Under the pieces are notes generated by a model. It did no database searches. It was not told the origin of the DNA and saw only the letters and a program-made list of their open reading frames with translations. Made by a program: the position numbers and the translations under genes. Of a DNA stretch of 64,000 bases, positions 21,401-34,800 are shown in pieces. Positions within the stretch are counted from its first letter, which is position 1. Every line of letters begins with the position of its first letter. The DNA comes from Utricularia gibba (taxonomy: Eukaryota; Streptophyta; Magnoliopsida; Lamiales; Lentibulariaceae), in NCBI GenBank assembly GCA_002189035.1, contig NEEC01000011.1, positions 310,001-374,000 on the forward strand, written 5' to 3'.

Positions 21401-24400
21401 CTCTCAAAGATCTTGGATATTGCCCCACCACATACCTGCATGCAAAGAAACAAGAACAACAATAACAAAAAAAATGCTGCATTAGCCTCCAGAATAGGTA
21501 CCTATTTCATAATAAATGTGATGCCGCTGGCTTGATTTTTTTTATTACACATATTAATACTCTAGGAATACAGCACAATACATAATTCAAAATTTCACTT
21601 ATAGAATCTAGTGACAAATAAAAGGTTTTCAACTTGGTTTTTACACATAGAGCATTTTTGATAGGCATCCTCCATTTGAATAATATTGAAAAAGCACTCT
21701 GAGATAGTAAATAGACGCATCTGACACACATTATGTTACTTGCAATGAGAACTTTGTTATCAAATCACGGATTACCATCACCAGAAACATATTTTCCTGC
21801 CAAATGAATTGGAAGAGTGAGGATCTAGATTAAATTAAAGTTCATCATACGTAGCATAAATGTGACATGTCAAAACCAGAAACCTTTACTGCGCCATGGA
21901 GCATCACTAATATATTGCGGAAAATCACAGTTATGCTTCAGTTAGGAAAACATTTTTTACAACTGAATATCAATATTGACACATAAGTACACGTGGCTCC
22001 TAACATTACGTGGAAAGAAGTTCTGAGAAAAACTAAAAATAAATACAGAAGAAATCAAGGTTAAAGTTACAAGGCAGATGGACACTTGTACAAAAAATAA
22101 AAAAAGGAAAATACCATCAATTTGATGGGCTATGTAGAAGACCAAGAGGATGAGAACATTTGCAGCCAAACTGGTCTGCACATACACAATAAGGAACATT
22201 GAACAGAAAATAAATGCACAAGAATCACAAAGTAGATCTCTACCTGATCCTCCATCATCGATCCAGATATTGATCCAATTTCCCAGCACAATGTATCGAG
22301 GTTGTTCCATGACCAATACTCTCCATTCAATTGCTTGCTAAGCTTACCTAGCATCTTCATCAGCCCAATGAAATTCAACATGGGGAAGGGGATGCTGGGG
22401 AAGACACAGAGAGAGAGGTCTCAGAATTCACCTGCATTCCTGGGACAATGTAAGATGCTAAATGGTCTGGGTTGAGGTCAGCCTCAAAGAGCTCCAAAAC
22501 TAGGGAATTCCGATGATAATCCAAGCAAACCCGCATGCTGTGACAATCAGAATATTGCATGGCATCAAATGAAAAGGAACCTCGAGATGATAATCACCTT
22601 GAAGACTTCTGTATCACTCATATGTTCTCCTGGGAAGATTCTAGACCCATTAGTAATGCATTTATGTTCTCCTGGGAATATTCTAATACTCTCATGTGAT
22701 TCTGAAACAACAGAAATGTAAATCAGTACATCTATATGAACGAAAAAAATTGAAATTGAAAAAAAAGGTTCATATTCCATGATAAATGAAATGCAGGCAG
22801 TAATTTACCCTGAAAATGATGTGAAGAAAAGAGCCAGATTTTGAATGAAAGCCTGCAAATAAATGTCTTATCTAAGCTTGCTAATCTCTAAGACCAGGGG
22901 AAGTATGCCATTGAATTTATAACCCACCTGCTCCTCACTATTTCCATCTGCGTAAGCCTCTACAAGTTGGTAGTGAGCAGCACTATAGCCTAATCACAGA
23001 AACAACATGAAGAACGCATCAAATGACCCTAATCAAAAGGAATTTAATAAAGAAAAAAATGCTACTAAAATGAAGAAATGATAAGAAAAGACTTTACTAC
23101 CTTATCAAAGCTAAAAGTGATGATGAACATAGGGCAAGATAAACTGTATGGATATCCTCAACTGCAATTCCCCAAGTAATATGGTATACATTTTGAGATA
23201 TTGCACATCATAGAAGTCCCGAACTTGAGAGCAGCAACCTGGCAAAGATTAATTCAGAGAAGATCAAACTCTTCAAGATGTAGGCAATCCACCAATCAAC
23301 AAATCACCACAGAAAAACCTCAGTCAAACACTGCAGAGTGAGATTGCGGTAAGCTGTCCCGAGGAAAATATTTAGCAAGGTTTCAAGCTGCAAGCATGTG
23401 AGGCATATTAATTAATATTAATCAAACTGAAGATGGCCTTAAGTCTAATTCTGTAATGTATGAACAAGAGACGATACAAACAACGGATGGTCACTAAACC
23501 AAAATAACAAAAACAAACTGGGGTGACTCGAAAATGTAACCAAGGGGAACTCAGGATAGAAAGCATGCAAAGTGGCCATGGTGGCCCGAATAAGTTCAGC
23601 CCTTTGAGAAGCAGCTAATACATACGTGCATAACTCATGAACAAGAATGAATTCACTGCATATAAAAAATGGGAAGGTGTTTAAGGAAACAGAATCTGCA
23701 CCAATTATGGAATGTAAAAACTATTGACACAAGTAAGAGATGATAAAATCAACGTGCAAAGAAAACATTTTACAAGAAAGCGTACAGTTGTGATAGATTT
23801 GTCAAAATGGCAACCTGTTGAAAGACTATTTTAACTCTTCAATCTGATGAGTCATTTCTCCTCAAGAGAAGTCAAAAATCTCTTCACTTGAAGCTGGAAA
23901 AATATCGATCTAATGTCGAGAAAAGCTCATGTAAAAGTATCGGATATCAAGTTTACTTACTTTCAGAATTGCCATGCAATTCTGAGATAGGGTTTCACTG
24001 GTTTTCGCTGCTGCTACCATATCTGGAATAAAACTTCTCCATCTAGCTGGCGCCTCGTGTTTCAAGATCTGTAGCAGAAGAAATAGACCAGGAAGTGCTT
24101 GCTTGCGCAGTAATTATAAACACTGATCCATGACAAAGAAAACACTAATATATGTACAAAAAACTGACGCCTAATCCCATAGTGATAATGCAATCACGAG
24201 ATTAAATACCTGAACTAATATAATGTTAAGTTTGTTCATCAAGCCTATCTCTCCGGAAGGAGATATCATCACTTGAAAGCTAAAAAATAAATATTAAAAT
24301 TAGGGTAGAAGATTGCATGCCCACCACGGCAAAACAGAAAAGCCTGAATGCCCGTACTGTAACTATAACCTCGGAGATATAGTTTTTCATGCCATCCCGT

Positions 24401-25403
24401 AGCTCCGAGGGTAAAACATTCCATCTATACTGAATAACACCTTCAAGAACCTACACTTCGCCAATAAAGCCATAAACAACTAACTGCTTTTTCCCACATA
24501 AAGATAAATACGAATCCATAATTAAATGGCTTAAAGCAGAAACTGGCATTTCAAAGAGAACTCCAGGAAAAAAAAAAAAAACATTTTTACCTGTAATGCA
24601 AAGAATTTGGTGTTCAAATTTTGTGTACTAGATAAAATATGAATCACTTGAAGCCACATTTCAGGATTGCCTTGCAAATCCATCAAAATGTGGTCAGCAG
24701 CGGACCTCTGATGGCAAGGTCAACATACCAAGAGAGTAAGAAAATGCTCAGAGATGCACATAGGAAACACATGCAAGCAACGATAGCCATATTCGTTATA
24801 TACGTTCAAAAATCAACATGCCTCACACACCCAAGATCAAGAAATGAATGCAAATAGCCGAGTCTTATTACAAACAAATAAATCCACTAGAATCTGCATC
24901 TTATTGCAAGTCATCTTAATACAAGAGGGCGGGATTAGCAGCCATCACCATGAATTTACAGACTTCTGAAGAGATTGGATCCTAACAAACGAACTAACTT
25001 ACAGGCCTCCAAGTGCACATCATTAGTTTGGGGCACCGCGCAAAAAACTGAGAAGTTTCACTGCTCAAGGACAATCTTCTTGTTGTAGAACTACAGGAAA
25101 TATAAATCCAAATGATGCCACAGACGGATGGCAGATTGACAACATCACCGTCCATCATGCAATCCTTCCTTCAACATTTGATATTAAACGCTTCCTAAAA
25201 AAGAATTCGAACAATGCACGCATACTGATCCCAAGGAAGTTCAATTCCCAGGAGCGAAACGGGAAAATTCGACTAATATTACAAGAAAAGACAGCAGTAC
25301 CAAACTCCTCCTTGGATCCAGTCCCATAAAAAGCAGCGACAGTGGCGTCTAGCAGAGGAACATCAATCGGCTGACTCAAATCCGTCAACTTTTCCACCGC
25401 CAT
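18472..25403 (-). pseudogene. XPO1: Exportin-1 (XPO1/CRM1) pseudogene with introns retained
   Basis: Exons along the whole of CRM1, the Ran-dependent nuclear export receptor, are recognisable in order. They include 25305-25403 (MAVEKLTDLSQPIDV...), 24591-24707, 24358-24450, 24210-24279, 23961-24068, about 23816-23895, about 23560-23668, then pieces near 22.5, 22.3, 21.35, 21.1, 20.9, 20.4, 20.1 and 19.1 kb, 18579-18730 ('VPYPYPNNSMFVREYA') and 18472-18516 ('VTQFVNG'). Lesions: the intron 1 donor has lost its G (gag|tttggt), exon 4 is 70 bp instead of 72, exon 6 has two in-frame stops (TGA, TAG) where the family has Arg and Gln, exon 7 has a T loss and a TGA, a GAAC repeat shifts the last large exon, and the conserved C-terminus after 'VTQFVNG' is missing. 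Retained introns show duplication through DNA, not RNA. Confidence 0.9.
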
Positions 25404-25913
25404 GAATCAACAGATCACTAACTCTAGTTCAAATGACAGAGGTGCGCTGTGAAACGAGACGCCCTTATGCACACGAAGAAGCGAGAGGTGAAGTTGAGGA
25501 AGGAAGGGACTGAATCGTATCCGTTGGACCATTATGAATGATAAACGTACACCAATCAGTAGATATAAAATTGAAAAAACCAAACTGATTCTCATAAAAA
25601 AAAAATGGTCGCATAATAGATACTTGAAGTTGTCTCTTTTAGTTGAATGTAAGAGTAAAACTAGAATAGAAGAAATACAACTATTTTCCGGGTTTGCTCG
25701 GTCTCCTTTGTGTCACCAACCCACACAAAGAAGGCCATGGACAATCGTTCTCTGCGAAAGAGGATGCCAAACATCAATCAGGAGAGTGCAGAGATATGTC
25801 CCCCGAGCAACAAAGGCAAATGGTCCAAAGGAGATTCGTTTCTCAGACTATTATAACCACATGAACAGTCAGCATTTCACCATGCAATTTGAGAGAAACA
25901 ATTGGAGCTTCTA
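25404..25913. other. Spacer between exportin copy and TOL1-like gene
   Basis: About 510 bp lie between the exportin start codon and the TOL1-like stop. It should hold the TOL1-like 3' UTR and the old exportin promoter. I see no element or RNA gene. Confidence 0.5.
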
Positions 25914-27755
25914 TCAAAATGATATTAAATCATTACTACTACTTCCCTGCTTTGTCTTTGCATCCTCTGCTGTGTCTGATGTGCTGCTGCTTCCAGGTTT
26001 CTTACCGAATATCATCTCATCAAGGTCATCCATCATGTCATCGTTCCTGGACCCTAGATTTGGTGGCTTCCTGATGAGAGCACCTTCTTTGGTCATTGAG
26101 GAATCATCGGGTTCGATGGCTACTGGGATCATAGCAGGCTCTGGCATAGAATGAACCTGTCTTGGCTTTCTCATCTCTTCGTACTTGGATAGAGCTTTCT
26201 GAAGTTCGTCATTCACATTCAGCGCTTCGAAAAGCAGACCCTCGTTATCCCCAGCTGTTTCAATGATTGTTTGAACCGTGTATTGGGACTCACGGCATTG
26301 ATGCAACAGGGTTGTCACCAAATCATCCTGCACAAACATGAAGAACACAGTTCGGTTTTATACTCAAAGCCGCAGGAAAACTTAATTTTGACAGCAGAGG
26401 TGAGTACCGTGTGATCAAGAATGGATGAAAATATGGGGATTGGGACTAAAAAGGTGAAGACCATATAAAAAAATTGTCTCAACTTTTGAGCCGCAAAGAT
26501 CACTTTCAAACAAGACTTCAACAGTCATACGAAGCACCTCTCAGTAGACAGCATGGGAACATATAAAATACTACATGTACCTCTAGAGCATCTTGCTGAG
26601 GAGAAGAGGATAGAACAGTGTTAAGAAGCTCGATACTGTTTCGTGCAACATCAAATGCTTCCTTCGTTTGTTCAGCTGAAAAACTTCGAACAGGGATATC
26701 GTTGTGAAGTTGTTCTTGCTCCCCAAGTGGTAAAGGGACATATGAGTTGGTACTTTCCACTGATCTTGCAGGAGTAAATATTGGAGCTAGGCTCTCATTA
26801 TCACGACCAGGAAACCGAATTCCCCTCAACTTTAAACTCTGCAGGATCAGATACTCAAGTAAGCCAAATGGATCGCTCATAAAATTCAATAGGGGCATAA
26901 CATATGTACTACCCTCTCGGAAAATCTTTAAAACAAACCACATTAGCTAAATGACTTTACTACAGAAACACGTAAAATTGTTTCTCATGTTTCAATGAGC
27001 ATTTCCCATTTCCAATTTCTTTCCCTCAATTTTCAAATACTATGCCTCACAGGTTATACACTATTCTTCATATTGTATTCCTAGCCATACATCAAGTTCA
27101 ATTCCTCAGCACTCAACCAAAAAATCATGCTCATAGAAACTCCAAAAATGACAATATTTTTCAAAAGCTAAAACCTATTGTGTTGCATAAGAACACCAAT
27201 TATCTACTTGCTTGTAACTGGAGGTTAACCGCTTTACCTTATATGTCTCTTCATAAACGGGCAAGTAGCGCAACTCATCTGAAGATTCTCCCAAGATTCA
27301 ATTAGCATCAAGGCCTTGTTCCGGTTGTTGACAAGAGTCTGGGGGTCATCAATCATCTTAACCAGCTCATCAAGAACCCTTTCAGCTGCAACCTCCGAGA
27401 ACGCCTTCTCACAATTCTTCACCACAGTTTCGAGCAATACAAGAGCCAAGTACTGGACCCTAGGGTTCTTCAAAATGATCCTTTTCTTTATTCCCCTAAT
27501 AAACTCCACACTGTTAAGTCGCTCATGGTTTACCATATCACAGAGTTCAAGATTGGTAGCCCAATCAGGCTCATCCAGACCCTCAGATGTGGCTTCCTCA
27601 ACAAGTTTATCCGTTTCATTAGGTCCCTGGAAGAATTCCTTCACCTTGAAACTCACCGAGCTCATACCAGAGCTAATCTTTTGACCCACCTCGGAGCTAC
27701 CAATCTTCAACCGCTCTCCTAACTGACTCACTTTATCCATCAAATTGTCACTCAT
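25914..27755 (-). CDS. TOL1: TOM1-like VHS-GAT protein (TOL1-like), ubiquitin-cargo adaptor
   Basis: Exons: 27238-27755, 26581-26838, 25914-26327, giving 396 residues after one correction. The start is the ATG at 27755 ('MSDNLMDKVSQLGERLKIG'), which matches the start of Arabidopsis TOL1. A VHS domain covers about residues 45-180 ('VLLETVVKNCEKAFSEVAA'), a GAT domain about 215-300 ('VRSFSAEQTKEAFDVARNS'), then an acidic tail ('DDMMDDLDEMIFGKK'). TOL proteins bind ubiquitinated plasma-membrane cargo at an ESCRT-0-like step of endocytic sorting. In exon 1 a G run reads three bases where the family codon pattern (ESWGES) needs four (27290-27292). That shifts the frame just before the donor. The rest is intact, so sequencing error is a real possibility. 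Confidence 0.9.
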
Positions 27756-28029
27756 CTTCACAAATAGATCTGAAAATCAATTCCAAAAATTGAAACCCTG
27801 ATCACATCTACGCATAGAAATTTGAAAAAAGTTGTGATAAACTCGTAAATTCAAGAAAACCCCGCCCCCAGTCCAGCTAAGAATTAAGCATCACAAGGTC
27901 GAAGGCGAACCTTTTCCAATAAACAAGCAACTCCGAATCAATTAGCACAGAACAAAAATTTTGGAGGAAGAAAAACACAACAAAGAGGAAACCGAAATCA
28001 AAAGCGATCCAGTAATCTTTCTTTACCTT

Positions 28030-29250
28030 GGAAACGAAGCTAAGAAATTGTAGGTGGCGCAAAGTTCTGCGCAATTATGACCGCCGTGTAATGATGCGGG
28101 TGCGGGTGAAGCAGAAGAGCGAGGAATTTTCCAACCTTTTGACTTTTCTTCCAATTATTCAAGAAATCTCATCAATTTCATGTTATTTTACTGTATTTAT
28201 TTGTATTTCATATCTTAACGTTAATGATCATATTTTAATTTCAATTGGATGAATATATATTTTATTTATTTTTAAATTATTTATATCCACTTTATGTTTT
28301 ACTTTATTATTAGTTTGTATTAATTTTATATATTTTAAATTTGATTTTGTGGGATAAAAAGTGAATTTCATGCATATTTACGGTATTTTAAGTTAATTTA
28401 AAAAGAAATCAAGTTCTAAAAATATATGAGTTAGAGAGTACACGAATTTGGATTAAGATAAAATACATAAATAAAAATTTAATCCAACATTCAAAGGCTA
28501 AATAAATATTTGAAAATAATTTTGAAAATTTTGAATAAAATATTTAGATAGAAGTTATATAAAACATCTTATTCAAGGTAATACAAATCCAATAAAATAT
28601 TCAAATCTTCTTTATATAAATATTCGAATCTCCTCTATATCAATATATTACTTTTTTCACTCACTATATACGTACTTTAACTATGTTTCTCTTTTACTCT
28701 CTTATATAAATGCATTACTATCAACATATAGATTCAAGTAAATTGTGCAATAATGTTTAACATTTTGATCAAGCTAGTTCTCATATTTAATGTGAATTAT
28801 ATATATTATTCTTATTGATAAAATTAGTTTTCACTGTTTTATGTATAAATCATTCCTTATAATTGACAAATATAATTAGTCTTTTAAAATTTTATATTTT
28901 AGATGTTGTTGGTTCTTTATTATTTAGATACTTAATTTAATTAGTTCTTCACTATTAAAAACACTAGTTACGATTAATTGAGAAATAATTCTATTAAATT
29001 TTTAAAGAATGAAGAATTATTAATGTAATTTTTTAATGATGATAAACTGAGCCAAATTTTGAGAAAATTAAACTTATTTATGTTAATTTGTATATTTAAG
29101 CAATAAATATTAAAAATTATTGAGAGTCAATTTTTAAAATCACTTAAATCTCAACCATAGTCGAGCACACACGTCACCCATCCCGATTCTTCATCACCAC
29201 TAAAATCTCAACCAGACTTGAGCACACACGGCTCCACATTCCGTTTCTCC
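28030..29250. other. AT-rich intergenic region
   Basis: No gene is visible. The left part is upstream of the TOL1-like gene and the right part upstream of the AIG2-like gene. Two near-identical phrases around 29140-29160 and 29200-29225 ('aaatctcaacca..' followed by 'cgagcacacacg' or 'tgagcacacacg') form a short direct repeat of about 65 bp just 5' of the AIG2-like start. This may be a duplicated promoter segment. Confidence 0.5.
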
Positions 29251-29260
29251 CACTCTCTTG

Positions 29261-29773
29261 ATGACGATGGTGGCGGAGGCGCCTGGATCCACGCTCCTAT
29301 TCACCTACGGCACTCTAAAGCGCGGGTTCTCCAACCATCCGCTTCTCGAGAACCTAATCGCCTCCGGTGACGTCGCCTTCGTCGCCTACGGCGTCACCGC
29401 CAAGGCACTTCCGCTCGTCTGCGGCCCATTCCGTGTGCCCTTCCTAATCAACAACCCTGGACACGGCCACCGCGTGTCGGGAGAGGTGTACTCGGTGTCG
29501 TCCGCCGCCTTGGCTCGGATCGACGAATTGGAGGGATTGAGCCGGGGACACTACGAGAGGCTGCCAATCGAGATCCAGATCGAGGAGGAAACGCGGAGCG
29601 GTTGGGCCTATTTCGCTCACCGGAGCTACGGAGAGGCGCTGTGGCGCAGGAGCGGCGATCAGGTGTACGACTGCTACTCGGAGAAATTGGCGACTGGATA
29701 TGTGAAACGCAACGATCGCCCCAAGAATCTGAGCTTCATGGATCAAGTCCGAGTGTTCATCGCCTCTTCTTAG
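29261..29773 (+). CDS. AIG2-like / gamma-glutamylcyclotransferase-like protein
   Basis: A single-exon gene of 170 residues. The first ATG in frame is at 29261 (MTMVAEAPGS). The fold signature 'LLFTYGTLKRG' sits at about residues 10-20 and 'IDELEGL', which holds the acidic residue used as catalytic base in the family, near residue 88. The closest family I recall is the Arabidopsis AIG2-like protein At3g02910. Such proteins have the GGCT/BtrG fold and are proposed to cyclise gamma-glutamyl amines, but plant substrates are poorly fixed. The gene is clearly more GC-rich than its flanks. It lies on the opposite strand from all other host genes here and is fully open. Confidence 0.9.
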   Translation: MTMVAEAPGSTLLFTYGTLKRGFSNHPLLENLIASGDVAFVAYGVTAKALPLVCGPFRVPFLINNPGHGHRVSGEVYSVSSAALARIDELEGLSRGHYERLPIEIQIEEETRSGWAYFAHRSYGEALWRRSGDQVYDCYSEKLATGYVKRNDRPKNLSFMDQVRVFIASS

Positions 29774-31814
29774 GAAGAAAGACATTTCCAATGTTGGATG
29801 GTTCTTAGGTGCCGTGTCTTCTTTTGGCTTCTTTCCCGCATTGATGGTATCGAGCATGAGCTGTCAATTGTGATGCAAATTCTCAGAAATTTAATGAAAT
29901 ACAAGTTTTTTGTTAAAATGATTGTTGTTTTTATTTGTTCATTAAACTAACTGTTATTGGTTTTACTATTATGAAAATAATTGTTGTTTTGAATATATTA
30001 ATATAATACCTGTTGTTTTTATTTTATTAAAATATATGATATGACATATTAAAATATACTAATTTATCTCAACAACACAAGAGCCCATGGATATTATTGG
30101 GACAATTTAGTTAAATAACTGTGTTAGAAAAAGTTTTTGTTAAAATATATGTTGTTTTTACATTATTATCAAACTACGTGTGTTTACTAATTTTTTTGTA
30201 AAAATACCTGCGTTTTTTTCGTTTTTTATATATATTATTTGTTATCAAAATACCTGTTTATTAAATTTATTTATTTTACCTTATTTGTTGTTTTTACAAA
30301 TTAGTTATTATTTTTTAATTTGCATCATAGTTAATCATAATGTACTAGATATTAAATATATTTTCAATAATTAAATTTTAGATACTAAGAAATAAAAAAT
30401 AATCATGTACTAAATTAAGAATTAAAAAAATTGAAATAAAATTACATCATGTCTCTCCAATAGTGTAGGAGTTGGATAGTTTTGTTAATATGACCGTATA
30501 AGATCAAAAAAATTATCAAAATACCTCCTATTTTTTATCATTACACAAATATATATACTTACTTATTTTTATTAGAATACTCATGTTATTGTTATTTCAA
30601 ATAACACAATCATTAGTATTATTATTTACATAAGATTTTTGTATTTAATATACATGTAGTTTTTTAAAAAAAATTGAAAGACTTTAAATAAAAATAAATA
30701 TTAAAAATTTTCAATTAATTTTATTAATAAACCTGTAATTTATTGATTCAAATGTATTCGAAAAAATATTTCGAAATTTTATAATATTTCCAAGTTATCC
30801 AATTAATTTTGTAACATTTGCAAATTTGTGATACAATAGATTAAAATATTAATTTTATAACAAATTCATTGTTTATATAACCTATTTGATAAATATTGAT
30901 CAAATAGCATTCTTTTGTATTTTTTCTGCTAAAAAGCTATATTTTTTTATATATCATATTTAATATAATAAAAGTAACTAGTTTTTATTTATAAAACATT
31001 GAAATATAAACATATATATAGATATAATTGTTATTTCGATTTTATATTCTTATTTAGTAAACAATTAGAGTTATATAGGTACCTAAATAATATCTCTATT
31101 TATGAATGTACAAATAATAACATAAAATTGAAATATCATTTATATTTATATATGCTTATATTTCCATTTTTTGTAACTAAAAATTAGATTTTTATTATAT
31201 TAAATATGATATACAAAAAGTAATATTGTTTAACCAAAAAATATATATATATAAGAATATTATTTGACAAATATTTACTTATAATTTTTATTTAAATCAA
31301 TTAATAAAATTTAAATAATTAAAACATCATTAATTCGTTTTTGTATATTTAATTTATAAGAATTTACAATTATACATGTTATATATGTTTTATTTGTGTA
31401 TTAAAGAACATCTATGTAAAAAAAATACTAATGGTAAATTGTAAAATTCAAAAATAATTTCAAAAACCATGAAACAAATATCCTGAATAATATGAGAATA
31501 AATAAAAAATTATCTTTTAATATTATGATTTATGCATTAACCAAAATATTGATGCAACATGAAAATATAAATATGAAAATGCAATTATTTATTTAAAATG
31601 AACATATTTTACTTTGAAATAAAAATAATACACATAATTTCATCTTTTCCTTGATGGAAGCAACCTCTAAACAAGTTTACCAACCAATGATTTTGATTTG
31701 ATTCCTTGTTGTCTTGGTTGGGATATATCTATTGATGAAAAAGGTTCTTTGTGATGATTGGGGATGTGAAATTGAATACCTTGAAGGTATATATGCTGAA
31801 TTTTCTTATGGATT
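29774..31814. repeat. AT-rich spacer with degenerate tandem units (about 29905-30320)
   Basis: Past the AIG2-like 3' end, units resembling 'aaaatacctgttgttttta' followed by T/A-rich bases recur at irregular spacing (for example near 29925, 29980, 30010, 30150, 30205 and 30250). They look like an eroded minisatellite or the subterminal array of a Mutator-like element. No gene is visible between 30320 and 31814. Confidence 0.45.
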
Positions 31815-34800
31815 TCAAGAGTTTCCCTCATATGACGAGTGTTTTAGCCTTGAACTTGAAGCAGTGGTCAATTGTGAAGACAACAGAGTTGAATCTCTCC
31901 TTGATGGTGGCTCTGGTGTAGAAGAGACATCAAGTCGTTCATCTAGTATGAATATATTGAAGTTAGCATCAATAGAATTTGGATCTTCCCTTGTTTGTTG
32001 ATGATGATGATATCTTCCTCTTTTTTGAAAATCTATTGTACCCTTCAGCCTTGTTTTTTGGGTTGGTCCTCTTTTCTTTGCTCTGCGTCGTGATGGATCA
32101 ACCAATAGCTGAAAAGGTGCTGGTCCCCATTTCTGCTCATTTCGAACGGGATGAACCTGACTACTATATGTATTAACAAGATAATGAGATCGATAGTAGT
32201 CACTTACTTTGTCTTTTGGGTTCACTCGAAAGTGATGACAAGCCTACCAAAAATGATAATTAGTTGTGAAATCGTAATAATGTAATATATATATTTCATT
32301 TTAGTTTACCTTTTGAGCATGACAACAGGGGTAGCGGTCATATTGCCAAACTCCACAATCACATACTTGTTTTTTCACATTAACCTTGCAAGACTCTATC
32401 CCATCTCTTGTCTTGAATGTGATTTCTACCCCTTGCTCAAAGGAATTGTACACAGTACAATTGAGTTGAGATAGTAATCTGCATGCTACATCATACTTAT
32501 TTTAAATTTGTTCCTCAAATGAGATTCCTTTCGCTACTCTAGCATTGGCAGCCACCCTATATCTCTCGAAATATTCTCTACCTTTCTCAAAAGTAACCTA
32601 AATGTAATTTATTAGTGTCACAATCTGCATGTAATTGAACTATGGATAATAGTATTATCTTTGCAATTTCTATTGGTGGCAACCGACGAGCTTCACGCAA
32701 TGCACTGTTGAGCGTCTCCACATGATTTGTAGTCATGATAGTATGCCTTTTTTCAATTATTAAGTAAGGCTTATACTCCATAAGAAAATTAAATAGAAGA
32801 ATATAAATATAACTTACCGATGGCCATCGTCATATAATAAAGTCCACTAATTTAAGGGGATTGCTTTCATATACTCAAATGCCTTCAATTTTTTACTCTT
32901 TAATGCTTTCATGGCATCTTCAAAATCTATTCGTGTTCTTGCATATGATGCTCTTCGAATGATCTCACCAAAACCTTTTGTTTTGCATCCAGCATGCGCC
33001 ATGCAATTTTTCCGTATATGAAATACGCAAAATTTGTGCACTCCATGGGTGGTGAAAAACGCTTATAGAGCTTGTAAGCTGCTAAGAATCCTGATCCTCG
33101 ATCATTGATAAGACATACTCCTTGCCTCCCACGTATCACATATATATCTAATTGTTTCATAAAAGATGCTCAATCTTCCCCTCCTTCACTTGGCACAAAA
33201 GCATATACGATTGGGCATACAAAATTATTAGCATCAATTGCAACAGCACCCAATAACTTGTAATCATAACGACCATATAAATGCGTAGCATCAATGCATA
33301 ATACTGGTCTACAATGAGAGAAATCATCAATAGTAAATCTGAAAGTCCAGAATACTCTACGAAATATATAATTGTCATTCTCATCTACCCCAATATGATC
33401 CCATGTCACTATCGTTCCAGGATTTGTTCGACAACTTCCTCTAGATAACTTGGAAGTTTAGATAATGAGTCTTCCCATGTTCCATACCGTATCTCATATG
33501 CTTTATACAAACTTGACCAAGGTTGCCAATATGAAATATCATACCCTAATGTTCTTTTGCTATTGCAATAAGATCCTTTGCTATTAACTTTTCACGTTGA
33601 TGATTCATCAATTTCGCGGAAATCCCCGGCTTTGTTAAATTGCGATGAAATGTTGCAAGATTTGGTGTGACTTCACAAGTGTGAGGCTCTATGATCTTCG
33701 TAACTTTCCAAGTCTTTGATCGACGTTGAAATCCAACGTTGCAATAATAAGGACAATCAGAATGTTATTTGTATTTTTTCCAACACATCACACGATACTG
33801 GGCTTTATCATTGTGCATCATATAGTATTCTCTTTGCGCAATAGTGATATTATAATGTGCTATGGCATCGATGACATCCTGTCTCTGCGTAAAATGCATC
33901 CCAACTTGTAGTTGCTGATGATTTCCACGATAATAATTAAGTTTAGGACTTGAGTCATTGGCATCAGCAAAGCAATATTCAATCTCTGTATTATTCTCAT
34001 CTAATGATACAGTATGTTGTTCGTCTTCTTCAGGTAGTGGTTCATCATGAAATTCAACCTCTTCATCTACATAAACAATATCTAGTACATGATCTTGTTC
34101 TTTAACATGACATGCATTTTCATAAACACCACATCTATCTTCATCATAGAAATAAGTAGGTTCAATATATGTGTACCTGAAAAATTTAGATTTTTAAATA
34201 TCAATGAATGATTCAATAACTTATATTCATAAACATTTAACTTATGTAATCTCAAAAAAATATAATATAAGTGATTACATAAATTCAGAAATAAATAAAT
34301 AAACAATGAGATAATTCTAATAAATAAAAAAAATATTCATTTAAATGAACATGAAAAATCTACTAAATAATTTAATTGATAATAATTTAAACTTGCATAT
34401 TAAATAAAATATGTAACAAAATTATTAAACAAAGTATTCCGAAATGTTGATAGCCTGCATCATCAGTATTCTGTGTATAATTGTTGTTTTCCTCGAATGC
34501 ATAAGATGGATTTGCGAATACGTCGACAAAATCATCAAGTGTAGGATATTGTGTGAATCCATTACATGAATATTATAATATTAACTCAAAGATTATAAAA
34601 AAAAATTTAAAAAAAATTACTCACCTATGTGGCTTGTAGTAGCTTCACCATCCTTCGATTTTTTTGAAATATATAAGTCAACACCAAAAGCTGAGTTATT
34701 TGGATTAAATACGTATCGAATTGTTGATAAATTGTCGATTATAGCTTCATTCATCATTCCAACTGCTTTATCAATAAACTTGGCCCTAATTTCATAGTTA

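Noticed and set aside
32587-32781. Independent small gene ('MEYKPYLIIEKRH')
   Set aside because: It is the continuation of the minus-strand MULE transposase (TTNHVETLNSALREAR block), not a separate gene.
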